Both the position numbers and the translations under genes were made by a program. Source: Clostridium sp. AM22-11AC (GTDB lineage Bacteria; Bacillota; Clostridia; Lachnospirales; Lachnospiraceae). Taken from it: a stretch of DNA of 64,000 bases. Location: positions 18,925-82,924 of the forward strand of contig NZ_QUCM01000016.1 in assembly GCF_003473545.1 (NCBI RefSeq), given 5' to 3'. Below are positions 52,912 through 60,903 of this stretch, one piece after another. The notes below the pieces were generated by a model, which saw only the letters and a program-made list of their open reading frames with translations, had not been told where the DNA came from and made no database searches. Each line of letters begins with the position of its first letter. Position 1 is the first letter of the stretch.

Positions 52912-54467
52912 GTCCGCTCGTCTGGGTATATAAAGATTGGGAAGATGACCCGGCACTATCAGGATTTGCATTTGATACTAATGACTATCTGCTACCGATT
53001 CTATATAACAGCGACTACGAGACGGTTGCCCATGCGATTCTGGATGATTTTTTCCCAGAGGCGAAGAGGGAGATCGGTGGGGATGCGTCAGTAGTGAGCA
53101 GTGAGGAACTGGCAAGGCGGATGGGACTTCGGGTTTTGGATGTTCGCTTTGCAGACAAGACGGTGATGGGACAGCTTTACTACAACTACGGCGAAGCGCA
53201 TCTGCTTGATGACAGTGGAAAAACTTATGCCCAGATAATCCGACCCGGAACGATTCTGGTCAATCAAGATAACTGCACAACTGCCGCAACACGAAATAGT
53301 ACGATTGCACATGAATGCTGCCATATGTATTTGGACAGATGGTTCTTCCTGCTCCAGATGGTGACAGGGAGAAAGTACACACCATATTCCAGTCGGCGCA
53401 GGGAGAACAGGCGATACTATCACAAGAATGATGCGCTCGATTGGATGGAGCTGCAGTGTGAAAAGCTTCCAGCTTATCTACTGCTTGAGCGAAATGATGT
53501 GATCGATTATGTCGAGGCCAGATTGAAGCAGTGCAATTGGAAAAAGACACCAGAGAATATTCGAGCCATTGTAGATGGGCTTGCAGAACGGTATGAAGTA
53601 TCATATCAAATGGCAAAATACCGTATGATCGAGCTTGGATATTGCGAAGCCGGCGGTATCCGTAACTATGTGAATGATATGGTGATTCCAGATCACGGAT
53701 GCACATGGCTGTGGCCGGCCAATATGACCTTTACGATTTCCGCAAAGGATGCAGCACTGCTGGCTGCTTCGGATAGCGAGTTCGAGCGAGTGATATGCAG
53801 TGGGAGATATCGGTACGTTGAGGGGCACTTCTGCTTAAATACAGATAAGTACATTCTACGGGATTACTATGGAAAACCACATCTTACCGTTTATGCCCGG
53901 TGCCACATGGAAGAGTGCTGTCTTGGATTTACGGTCGGAGGAAGATATCGACGGACTGAATATGCTGTCAGCAAGGTGGCGCGAAACAAGACAGAGCCTG
54001 TTACGGATAAATACCGTGCGGCTTATAGGTTGGTGGCAGAGCCAGGAAGCTCAGAGTATGAGAAAGAAAACCAGGCGATGGTAGATGATGGGCTGTTGTG
54101 GCTGGAATTCTACAAAAACATTCCGGATGATTTTGCAGAGATGATAAAAGCAATTATGAAACGCAAAGGGATTACACAGGAAAATCTGTCCTTTGAATTG
54201 GGCGTAGACAGGAAGGCTCTCTTAAATTATCTGAATCAGGATCGCCCATCGGTTGCCCATGTGGTTGGAATCTGTGTGGCCTTGAAAGTGCCGTATTTCA
54301 TCTCGATGGAGATTCTGGGGGCGGCCGGCATAAAACTGCGTTCGACAGAGCAGGATTTTCTGTATCGCCAATTTCTGCTGAACGCTGAGAATTTGACTGT
54401 GAGCAGATGCGAAGATATTTTGAAACGACATAATGAAAAACCGCTGTTCCGAGGAGAGCAGCGGTAA
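52812..54467 (+). CDS. ImmA/IrrE-type metallopeptidase with C-terminal XRE domain, N-terminus lost
   Basis: The open frame of 551 codons begins antisense to the S24 fragment; native sequence starts near 52930 (WEDDPALSGFAFDTNDYLLP). The zinc protease motif HECCHMY (HExxH, about residue 167) marks the ImmA/IrrE family, which cleaves repressors of mobile elements under stress. A C-terminal XRE helix-turn-helix (MKRKGITQENLSFELGVDRKALLN, about 450-475) follows. The true 5' end has been deleted at the junction, so translation, if any, must use the GTG at 52812 or a later start. Function is doubtful. Confidence 0.75.
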   Translation: MVQHLLDDGTICSRADNNIAIFNRLSILYIYQIGPLVWVYKDWEDDPALSGFAFDTNDYLLPILYNSDYETVAHAILDDFFPEAKREIGGDASVVSSEELARRMGLRVLDVRFADKTVMGQLYYNYGEAHLLDDSGKTYAQIIRPGTILVNQDNCTTAATRNSTIAHECCHMYLDRWFFLLQMVTGRKYTPYSSRRRENRRYYHKNDALDWMELQCEKLPAYLLLERNDVIDYVEARLKQCNWKKTPENIRAIVDGLAERYEVSYQMAKYRMIELGYCEAGGIRNYVNDMVIPDHGCTWLWPANMTFTISAKDAALLAASDSEFERVICSGRYRYVEGHFCLNTDKYILRDYYGKPHLTVYARCHMEECCLGFTVGGRYRRTEYAVSKVARNKTEPVTDKYRAAYRLVAEPGSSEYEKENQAMVDDGLLWLEFYKNIPDDFAEMIKAIMKRKGITQENLSFELGVDRKALLNYLNQDRPSVAHVVGICVALKVPYFISMEILGAAGIKLRSTEQDFLYRQFLLNAENLTVSRCEDILKRHNEKPLFRGEQR

Positions 54468-54470
54468 GGG

Positions 54471-54506
54471 AGACCGAGGTACCGTGAAAAGTATCTCGGT
54501 CTTTTT
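54471..54506 (+). terminator. Intrinsic terminator after the ImmA-type gene
   Basis: AGACCGAG (54471-54478) pairs with CTCGGTCT (54495-54502), followed by a run of T. Confidence 0.88.
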
Positions 54507-54543
54507 GTAGCAATTGCGAATGATAGAAAATGAATTGCGAGAA

Positions 54544-54587
54544 CTTGCAATTTCAGACTTGACAACGAAATTGCAAGATGATAGAAT
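54544..54587 (+). promoter_or_regulatory. Promoter with operator-like inverted repeat for the XRE gene
   Basis: TTGACA (54559-54564) and TAGAAT (54582-54587) have a 17-base spacer. CTTGCAATTTC (54544-54554) and its exact complement (54567-54577) flank the -35 box; further AATTGCGA copies lie at 54512 and 54533. This is the layout of a self-controlled repressor promoter. Confidence 0.83.
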
Positions 54588-54621
54588 GAGATTGCATAAA
54601 GATGAAATGGAGACCAGACAA

Positions 54622-55530
54622 ATGGAAGAAGGATTCGTTTATAAGAGGAAACCGCTTGACCCCAATCAGGAATTCGTGGTGGTCCGAGTTCCTGATAAGC
54701 TGGCTCTTGGTCAGCTTATAACAGAGATTAGGGGCGAAAGGACGATGGCTCAACTTGCAGAACAGTGCAACGTGAGTCCGTCGACTCTGTCACGAGCAGT
54801 CAATGGCAAAATGACAAAGCCGCTTTCCCAGGAATTGATAAAAGCTCTAGCTGCCAAATCAGATGATCCGTTTATGCTGGAACGATTGGTAAGGGCCAAT
54901 GGCATGGCAGATGCTAAGACATGCGAAGAGCGGAAACAGATGGCACATGATAATCTGAGTCTGCGAGAAGAAAGGCTGAACACAGAGCGGAAAGTCAAAA
55001 ATATCATCTCGACAGAACTTCTGAGAAGGGGTAAAAAAATCCAGTATATGGAGCGCCTTGAAATAAATGGCGAACGAAGATCACAATACGGTTTGAGATG
55101 GTTGAGCAGTTTTGCTTTAGTCATTGAAGACCCAAAACCATATATTTGGAACTTTGCGATAATTCCGTACACGATGGAAGAGCAGAATGGGCATAGACCG
55201 CCATTACCTTTTTATAATGCGAGGATAATGGAGAACCTTTCTGGACTTTTTCTGACAGATGCATGGGAGGCGGATTTATTTGCAACTGTAAAAAACAGTA
55301 TTGTTTTTATAGATCCAGTACTGTTTACGATGAACGAAGATCGGTTTATCGGTCCGGAAATGAATAATGAGTTTTCGTTGCTTCTTCTTGATGCTGACAC
55401 TGAAATTGTCAGATGCGAAACTTATTTTGTGCAAAAGGGAAATCCAGAGCATAAATCCATATTTGCGGAACCGGTGACAGATCAGAGTGAAGAAGATGAT
55501 CCATGGGGAAGACCATTCGATACCATTTAA
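54622..55530 (+). CDS. XRE-type HTH protein with large C-terminal domain
   Basis: Protein of about 302 residues. An N-terminal HTH (LGQLITEIRGERTMAQLAEQ then VSPSTLSRAVNGK, about residues 28-62) binds DNA. The rest, from about residue 120 (coiled helix RKVKNIISTELLRRGKKIQY), resembles a beta-rich domain of unknown type, found in HTH proteins of Lachnospiraceae elements. The start at 54622 is set by GGAG at proper spacing and by the promoter at 54559-54587, which excludes the ATG at 54514. It likely represses its own promoter through the TTGCAA repeats. Confidence 0.78.
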   Translation: MEEGFVYKRKPLDPNQEFVVVRVPDKLALGQLITEIRGERTMAQLAEQCNVSPSTLSRAVNGKMTKPLSQELIKALAAKSDDPFMLERLVRANGMADAKTCEERKQMAHDNLSLREERLNTERKVKNIISTELLRRGKKIQYMERLEINGERRSQYGLRWLSSFALVIEDPKPYIWNFAIIPYTMEEQNGHRPPLPFYNARIMENLSGLFLTDAWEADLFATVKNSIVFIDPVLFTMNEDRFIGPEMNNEFSLLLLDADTEIVRCETYFVQKGNPEHKSIFAEPVTDQSEEDDPWGRPFDTI

Positions 55531-55552
55531 TTTATCAGGAGGGGATTAATAA

Positions 55553-55750
55553 GTGACTAATAATGAGGTAGCATTGCGAACCCGTCGTAAAAAGGCGAGA
55601 TATGGAACCAAAGTTGAGATTGCAGGGCAACCGCTGATGGTTGTAAAGTCTGGAAAAAAAGAGGATTTTATAACAGCGGAGGAGATAGTCGAGGATCTTT
55701 ATGGCAAGCCCGTAGATCATATTGTATTCAAAGAAGTAGTGAGCTTCTAA
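55553..55750 (+). CDS. Small hypothetical protein
   Basis: Basic protein of 65 residues with GTG start behind GGAGGGGAT. RTRRKKARYGTKVEIAGQPL looks DNA- or RNA-binding, and DFITAEEIVEDLYGKPVDHI is helical. No known domain could be named. It lies 22 bases behind the XRE gene, so both are likely cotranscribed. Confidence 0.6.
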   Translation: MTNNEVALRTRRKKARYGTKVEIAGQPLMVVKSGKKEDFITAEEIVEDLYGKPVDHIVFKEVVSF

Positions 55751-55842
55751 AAATGTGAAACTAGGCGGTCACCCCTCCAGGAAGTAGACCGTCAGTTACA
55801 GAGTGAAGAATGAAATAACTGCTATAGAGCGCTGCCATTATG

Positions 55843-55930
55843 AGCACAGCCGAAGCAGAACAAAATGCAAACAGTAATTCCTATAGGGAAGAACAGTGCA
55901 TGGAGTTTTGTCTCAGCTGTGCTTTTTTAT
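55843..55930 (+). ncRNA. Rod-like structured RNA ending in a terminator
   Basis: AGCACAGC (55843-55850) pairs with GCTGTGCT (55916-55923), inside which ACAAAA pairs with TTTTGT and TTCC with GGAA, giving one long rod of about 80 bases; six T follow. It lies in the gap 55751-56178, before an XRE gene. It may be a free small RNA or a leader with attenuator. No known family recognised. The rest of the gap shows no gene. Confidence 0.45.
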
Positions 55931-56178
55931 TTTTATAAAATTTTTCCTTTTTATGTGACAGCAGCAGTCACACAATAAACAGTCATTTTTTTATGGCTAA
56001 AGGGGAGAAAACAGCGAAACCAGAAGGATATTACATATTTAGAGAGCTTACTCGGTGAGCGATTCTGGGACTGCTAGTGTCCTCGAATAAGAGTGGGCAA
56101 TCTGATATCCTGAGTTCATCAAAACGCAGGTCATGAAACTACCTGAAAAATCAGTCGGGTTGGAAAGGAGGTGTAAGC

Positions 56179-56520
56179 GTGGTTGATATTCATAGCGAGG
56201 AGTACATCCTGGGTCAAAATATAAGAAAGTACAGACTGGAAAAAGGCTGGTCACAGAAGCAGCTGAGTGATGCCGTCGATATCGACCGCGCTGACATTTC
56301 CAAGTATGAGAATGGTACAAAAGGTGAAATGGGGTTCAAAACCCTAAAGAAGTTTGCAGCCGCTCTGGAGGTCAGTACAGATGACCTTCTGGCGGAGAAA
56401 GAAAAAACAGTAGAGATCTCCGAAGAAATCGGAGTGGAATTTGCTAAATTGACGAAGGACGGGCAGATTACTATCCGAAACATGATGAAATTCCTTCAGT
56501 CGCAGCAGATGGCAGGATAA
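56179..56520 (+). CDS. XRE-family transcriptional regulator
   Basis: Repressor-like protein of 113 residues with GTG start behind AAAGGAGGTG. The HTH (ILGQNIRKYRLEKGWSQKQL and DADI-like DRADISKYENGTKG, about residues 10-50) is classic Cro/CI type; the C-terminal part is helical and acidic and likely dimerises. It ends at a terminator, so it forms a single-gene unit. Such proteins usually hold mobile-element genes silent. Confidence 0.87.
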   Translation: MVDIHSEEYILGQNIRKYRLEKGWSQKQLSDAVDIDRADISKYENGTKGEMGFKTLKKFAAALEVSTDDLLAEKEKTVEISEEIGVEFAKLTKDGQITIRNMMKFLQSQQMAG

Positions 56521-56555
56521 CCGCATGGTCGAATGAGACTGTGCGGTATTTTTTT
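56520..56555 (+). terminator. Intrinsic terminator after the XRE gene
   Basis: ACCGCA (56520-56525) pairs with TGCGGT (56542-56547), followed by seven T residues. Confidence 0.82.
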
Positions 56556-56570
56556 ACTTTTCTGCAAGAC

Positions 56571-56853
56571 GCAGATGAAAATGTGGCAAATTCGCCACAT
56601 CAAGTGTGGTGGTCTCGCCATCTGCAAGCGCCTTTCCAACTGGTAGACTATAAACAGTTCAAGGGACAAGCCCACAGAACCACAGAGTATGAATCTGTCG
56701 GCACTCTCTCGGACAAATAAAAATATCGTAAGCCCGATTCTAGAGCAGGCGAAGGATACCATAGCAGAACCCCACAGTACAGCGATTTATTTGCTGATGC
56801 TGGAGGTATGCGGATGGGATTACTCTACCTATCTCTGGAATCGGGCTTTTTGT
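56571..56853 (+). other. Structured leader upstream of the sigma-like gene
   Basis: Two elements: GCAGATG (56571-56577) with CATCTGC (56619-56625), enclosing ATGTGGC (56581-56587) with GCCACAT (56594-56600); and the long-range stem AAGCCCGATTC (56730-56740) with its exact complement (56838-56848), followed by TTTTTG. The second acts as terminator of whatever reads through the enclosed 97 bases. The gap 56556-56944 has no convincing gene. Confidence 0.55.
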
Positions 56854-56944
56854 GTTTCACAGCCTTGCCAGACGGTTTTGTGCCTCATCTGCGTCCTGCT
56901 TCGGTATCTTTCCCTCCCAGAAGTCCGGGGGAAAGGACAGAAAA

Positions 56945-57694
56945 ATGATGAACATGATGACTGGAGCAGTAGCAATCAATGGTGGCGTAGGCGTGATGGA
57001 GGTTCGCCAGTCGATAGCAAAGAACGTGGCTCAGGCGGCAGAACAGATGGCAGCGGATCTTGCAGTGAATGCACATATCACTCTGCGTGAGCTGAAGACA
57101 AAGATCGATACCGTGGTGGAAAAGAAACTCCCGACCTTTAAGACCCTTATGGAAAAGGAGCCGGTAGCAGTGGCGCAGACAATGGTAAATGGAGCAAAGC
57201 TGACTGCTTATGAGAATGGCTATGCGGTGTATGAGGTGGATGGCTCACATACGGTCATGGCGGTGGATCGCTGCAACGATTACCGTTATGACTTTACGGA
57301 TGGAACCTACGAGGTGATCCCAGCTGAAACATTCGAGGATGTTGAATGGAGTGTCCGTCTGCTGATGGAAGGTGAGCGTCGGATGGAGCATAACCTGAAT
57401 AAGCGTGTGGCAGATTCAGAAAATGTTTCCCTGGAATGTGACGGCTCTGACTGGTCTGCAGCCGTTATGGTGGATTTTCTGGATGAAGACAATGCCGAGA
57501 TGCTGGCTGACAGGGAGCTTCGCCGTTTGTACGCGGCTATGAGCAAGCTCACTGAGCGTCAGACCGAGGTGATCCAGCTTTACTTCTATAAAGGTATGAC
57601 GCTGCAGGAGATTGCAGAAGAGCTGGGGATAACAAAACCGGCTGTCTATTATGCGATGAAGGGTGCTCTCAAAAAAATGAGAAAAAGTTTTTGA
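56945..57694 (+). CDS. Sigma-70 region 4 domain protein
   Basis: Protein of about 249 residues. The first 140 residues are of unknown type (ANGAKLTAYENGYAVYEVDG region, beta-rich). The C-terminal 60 residues (LRRLYAAMSKLTERQTEVIQ, then LYFYKGMTLQEIAEELGITK) form a sigma region 4/LuxR-like helix-turn-helix that reads promoter -35 boxes. It lacks regions 2 and 3 of a full sigma factor. Start at 56945 follows GGGGAAAGGA; the upstream part of the open frame lies inside the leader. Such genes occur in conjugative elements of Lachnospiraceae. Confidence 0.78.
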   Translation: MMNMMTGAVAINGGVGVMEVRQSIAKNVAQAAEQMAADLAVNAHITLRELKTKIDTVVEKKLPTFKTLMEKEPVAVAQTMVNGAKLTAYENGYAVYEVDGSHTVMAVDRCNDYRYDFTDGTYEVIPAETFEDVEWSVRLLMEGERRMEHNLNKRVADSENVSLECDGSDWSAAVMVDFLDEDNAEMLADRELRRLYAAMSKLTERQTEVIQLYFYKGMTLQEIAEELGITKPAVYYAMKGALKKMRKSF

Positions 57695-57774
57695 AGAACT
57701 ACTTAACTTTTGCCCCAAAACGGTGGTCTTTATGAGAGGGCCACCTCTCAAGTACATCGACAGGAGGAAAACCT

Positions 57775-58323
57775 ATGAATGCAGAACGCATGAATATGGC
57801 GAATGCAACCGCCAAGATAGAAGGTTCTAAGGAGGCTCGTCCGCCCGGCGGGTTCCCGCTGGCATCGGCACCGAAGAAGATTTTTATCTGTTCGCCGTAC
57901 CGACCGACAGCAAATGACCCGCCGTGCAGGAAGGCACAGATGGAGGCAAACATCCAGAGGGCAAAGACCGCCTGCAGGATTCTTGCCACAATGGGAGTCC
58001 TGCCACTGGCTCCGCATCTGTATTTTACTCAGTTCTTAAAGGATGAGGATGCGCAGGAGCGTGCAACAGGAATCCGATTTGGAATGCAGTGGCTGGAAGC
58101 CGCGGATGAAGTGTGGGTGTTCGGCGAAACCATATCCGAGGGTATGGCAGTGGAGATCAAGAGAGCGCATGAGCTGCAGAAGCCTGTTTGCAATCTTCCG
58201 GAGCCGGGACGCATGGTCGAGCTGCTTTTGAAGAGGCTTTCCGAGCAGTATCACATACCAATGGAAGATAAAACCGAAGAGCAGCAGGAAGCTGCAGAAA
58301 GTGAGGAAGACAATGGAGAATAA
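57775..58323 (+). CDS. DUF4406/nucleoside deoxyribosyltransferase-like protein
   Basis: Protein of 182 residues. From about residue 33 (KKIFICSPYRPTANDPPCRK) it shows the Rossmann-like start of the deoxyribosyltransferase superfamily, with LATMGVLPLAPHLYFTQFL and ADEVWVFGETISEGMAVEIK, typical of DUF4406-like proteins in phages and integrative elements. They may act on nucleotides, but no reaction is proven for this subgroup. A Glu-rich tail follows. ATG lies behind GGAGGAAAA, and the end overlaps the next gene. Confidence 0.75.
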   Translation: MNAERMNMANATAKIEGSKEARPPGGFPLASAPKKIFICSPYRPTANDPPCRKAQMEANIQRAKTACRILATMGVLPLAPHLYFTQFLKDEDAQERATGIRFGMQWLEAADEVWVFGETISEGMAVEIKRAHELQKPVCNLPEPGRMVELLLKRLSEQYHIPMEDKTEEQQEAAESEEDNGE

Positions 58324-58696
58324 GAACGAGAAGAGCATGACTCTGGAGGAAATGATCAGCGAGATGCTGAAGGACGCCAAGGTAAAGGTTCCGCTTCCTG
58401 CCAAGGCAGAGGAAAAAACGGAAACTCAGGAGCAGGATAAGCCGATGCCGGCACGCCCGTCTGGTGTTCCGTTCCTTTCGCTCAGCATCAAGAACCTGCA
58501 TGTCCACATGGATGAGCGCATGACCTCTTACAACTACGGCTTCGGTCAGGAGCTGGATGCAGAGGCAGACGACCCGGCAGAGGACATCGACTTCGATGAG
58601 ATGCTGGAGCGTATCCACAAAGAAACCGGTCTGTGCGAGAAGGTCATTCTGGCAGTCCTGAAGGCACAGGCTGACTATCTGGATTTATTTTTATAA
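58313..58696 (+). CDS. Hypothetical acidic protein
   Basis: Protein of 127 residues whose start overlaps the preceding gene by 11 bases, so they are coupled. It has a helical start (MTLEEMISEMLKDAKVKVPL), a disordered Glu/Lys/Pro stretch, and a conserved-looking block FLSLSIKNLHVHMDERMTSY followed by DEMLERIHKETGLCEKVILA. No known domain recognised. It probably works with the deoxyribosyltransferase-like protein or as a helper in replication of the element. Confidence 0.65.
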   Translation: MENKNEKSMTLEEMISEMLKDAKVKVPLPAKAEEKTETQEQDKPMPARPSGVPFLSLSIKNLHVHMDERMTSYNYGFGQELDAEADDPAEDIDFDEMLERIHKETGLCEKVILAVLKAQADYLDLFL

Positions 58697-58730
58697 AAAT
58701 CCAAAGCACAAACATAGTTGGATTTTGAAC
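58696..58730 (+). terminator. Intrinsic terminator
   Basis: AAAATCCAA (58696-58704) pairs exactly with TTGGATTTT (58718-58726); the T-rich strand of the stem itself provides the run. Confidence 0.7.
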
Positions 58731-58834
58731 TGACGTCAATACCGACGTAAAACGTAGATAATGGGTTAATCTTTAACATGATACCACCCGCCTTTCCGAT
58801 TAAGTATTCTTGGAACCTGAAGAAAAAGGTTTAT

Positions 58835-58990
58835 CCTGGGAATCATATGCTGACCGAAACCTCGCGTAATAAGCATGCACCCTGGCAGCTCTTTTGCTGG
58901 TGCTGTACGCCAGGGGATGAAACATCTGTGTAAGCGGAATGTGACATATGATTCAGGCTGCAAGCTCCATAAGCAGGCACCGGAGACCGG
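58835..58990. other. Multi-helix structured intergenic region
   Basis: CCTGGGAATCATATG (58835-58849) pairs with 58945-58957 (13 bp with a two-base bulge) and encloses at least two further hairpins, including CCCTGGC with GCCAGGG (about 58882-58916) and GATG-AAA-CATC. The gap 58731-59195 has no gene. It could be a structured RNA or a DNA site such as a nicking or replication site of the element; no class is recognised. Confidence 0.5.
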
Positions 58991-59195
58991 GCTGAAAGGA
59001 TTAAAAGCAGTGCCTCTAGATATCAGACTCTGCTGATATCATACCACAGAATAACCTATGAAACTAATAACCAATGTAGATGAGATGGAAAGGGTTTATC
59101 CCAGGTGTCTCAGATCATCTATAAATTTATAGAAAGGATAAGTGCATAACCATCATTTCTACTGGCTATACACTTATTATACGAGGATTTTTATT

Positions 59196-59567
59196 ATGGC
59201 TAACAAGATTTCCAGTGCAACTAAGGTCGTGATTCCGTGCCGTATCTCTTTTGCAAACATTTTTGAAGCAAAGAGTATCAACGGCGGCGAGGCTAAGTAT
59301 TCCGTTTCCTGCCTGATCCGGGATCTGCTGGATGCGGTGCAGGACTACGCCGGAGAGGAACTTCGTCGGGAGATTGAGGAGTACATCGAAACCAATGTGC
59401 AGGATATCGATGATTACGAAAAAGAGTACGACCGCATGGAACAGGAGAATCCGGCTGGGGAGGTTAATTACCGACACTTTGTGATGCTCGGCAGGACATC
59501 GAGGCTGATGGTCAGCATAAAACACGCTATTTTCGGAAAATTATCAGAACGACCTATTGATTTTTAG
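59196..59567 (+). pseudogene. Chimeric gene: DUF2815 N-terminus joined to another protein
   Basis: The first 40 residues (MANKISSATKVVIPCRISFA then NIFEAKSINGGEAKYSVSCL) are the start of DUF2815, a phage-type single-strand DNA-binding family usually near 180-200 residues. From about residue 42 (RDLLDAVQDYAGEELRREIE) the sequence is an unrelated, acidic helical protein typical of small genes in the same elements. The frame is continuous, so one deletion has fused two genes. DNA binding is most likely lost. Confidence 0.68.
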
Positions 59568-59589
59568 CATTAAATAGGCTACACTAAGT

Positions 59590-59664
59590 ATAGCAAGTGG
59601 TGAGCTTGCATATAATATTGCTGATCTTACTCCGGTGTCCTACGGGCCCGGGGTTTTTTTATAG
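59590..59664 (+). ncRNA. Possible small RNA and terminator in front of the AbiF-like gene
   Basis: A TTGATT/TACACT pair (59557-59562 and 59580-59585, 17-base spacer) could start a transcript near 59592. It would fold as GCAAG/CTTGC (59593-59597 with 59605-59609) and end at an ACTCCGG/CCGGGGT stem followed by seven T, about 12 bases before the ribosome site of the toxin-like gene. A second TATAAT lies at 59611. Small RNA plus leaky terminator before a HEPN toxin is the layout of RNA antitoxin systems. Confidence 0.4.
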
Positions 59665-59675
59665 GAGAAAATACT

Positions 59676-60656
59676 ATGCCGAATGTGCCAAGAGTGTTTA
59701 AGGAAACACAAGACCAGATTATAATACAGCAAGGGCGTGGATTACAAATCGTGAACAATGCTGCCACGCAGAGGATTATTGAAGCAGAGAATTACTATAA
59801 GCTATTCAATGGTTATAAGGAACCTTTTTTGGATTCAACAAAGTCAGATGAAACATATCTGCCAGGAACCAAATTTGAAGAAATATATGCTCTGTACCTA
59901 TTTGATAGAGAATTGCGTAATATTTTTATTCGGTATATCTTGGAAATCGAAAATAACGTGAAAAGTGTGCTTGCGCATGAATTTTCGCGGAAATATGGAT
60001 ATGACAATTATCTGAAGGTAGCAAATTTTGATACATCAATAAAGCCGGGAGAAAGAAAAACAAAAGCTCAGAAAGTTGGCGAAATCTCTGATTTGATTTC
60101 TAATCTACAACATGAGGTCGCAAGACAGCTCTCAAAGAATAATTCTATGGTTTCACATTATATGTTAAACTATGGCTATATTCCATTGTGGGTTTTAGTG
60201 AACACTTTGACCATCGGAACGATTAGTGTATTTTATTCGCATCTTGAGCAACAAGATCAGAATAATATCGGTCGTTTCTTTTCTTTGAAGCCAGATGAAC
60301 TGAAAACTATATTACAGGTGTTGACACTCTACCGTAACGCATGTGCTCATGACGAACGTCTCTACAATTTAAAGTCAATGAATCGTAATATGCGGCCTAA
60401 TAATATAAAAGCGTTGCCGATTCACGCTACGCTTGGGATTCCAAAGAATACAGGAAATAATTATATGGCGGGCGTAAATGATTTGTTTGCAATCGTGTTG
60501 ATTTTCAAGACGATGCTATCTAAAGCTGCTTTTGCTGCTTTTTATGGTTCGTTGGATGCATTAATGCAAAAGTTGTCGACTAAACTGATGACTATTTCTA
60601 TTTCACGAATTGAAGCCGATATGGGATTTGTTCCCAATTGGCATGATGTAAAATAA
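59676..60656 (+). CDS. AbiF/AbiD-family abortive infection protein (HEPN)
   Basis: Abi_2-family protein of 326 residues. IEAENYYKLFNGYKEPFLD and YALYLFDRELRNIFIRYILEIENNVKSVL are typical of AbiD/AbiF proteins, and RNACAHDERLYN (about residues 223-234) supplies the HEPN R-x4-H motif of RNA-cleaving toxins; a second conserved stretch is YGYIPLWVLVNTLTIG. The family stops phage growth by harming the host cell. AbiF proteins are reported to be relatives or ancestors of Cas13 and to occur with small RNAs, from memory. The gene is flanked by terminators, so it is an independent cargo unit. Confidence 0.88.
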   Translation: MPNVPRVFKETQDQIIIQQGRGLQIVNNAATQRIIEAENYYKLFNGYKEPFLDSTKSDETYLPGTKFEEIYALYLFDRELRNIFIRYILEIENNVKSVLAHEFSRKYGYDNYLKVANFDTSIKPGERKTKAQKVGEISDLISNLQHEVARQLSKNNSMVSHYMLNYGYIPLWVLVNTLTIGTISVFYSHLEQQDQNNIGRFFSLKPDELKTILQVLTLYRNACAHDERLYNLKSMNRNMRPNNIKALPIHATLGIPKNTGNNYMAGVNDLFAIVLIFKTMLSKAAFAAFYGSLDALMQKLSTKLMTISISRIEADMGFVPNWHDVK

Positions 60657-60664
60657 TGTATTTT

Positions 60665-60720
60665 GCCCACTGGCGCACTGTGTAGAATCCTACATGGTAC
60701 GCTGGTGAGCTTCTTTTTTT
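60665..60720 (+). terminator. Intrinsic terminator after the AbiF-like gene
   Basis: 60665-60675 pairs with 60700-60710 with one mismatch and two G-T pairs; TTCTTTTTTT follows. A small inner hairpin (TGTAG/CTACA) sits in the loop. Confidence 0.78.
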
Positions 60721-60727
60721 GCTTCAT

Positions 60728-60793
60728 CCCGCATGAACCACAGACAGCACCCCGGTGTAATCCGAAGTGCAGTTGTGGCTTATGCGGGTTTTT
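60728..60793 (+). other. Second long hairpin with T-run
   Basis: CCCGCAT and CCACA (60728-60742) pair with TGTGG and ATGCGGG (60774-60788), followed by TTTTTG. It follows the same plan as the leader stem at 56730-56848, including the closing GGG-T5-G, and may be a related element. Confidence 0.6.
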
Positions 60794-60903
60794 GTGTTAT
60801 GTGGTCAACGGGTTACAATATCATACTCCTAATCCGTATAAAATCGCTTTCAGTTCCTTTACCATTCGGGTAAGAATCTCCTGCTCAAGCACTATGGAAA
60901 AGA

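Noticed and set aside
56689..57090. Plus-strand open frame of 133 codons before the sigma-like gene
   Set aside because: It runs through the long-range hairpin and then overlaps the sigma-like gene in another frame with Gly/Ser-rich nonsense; no ribosome site.
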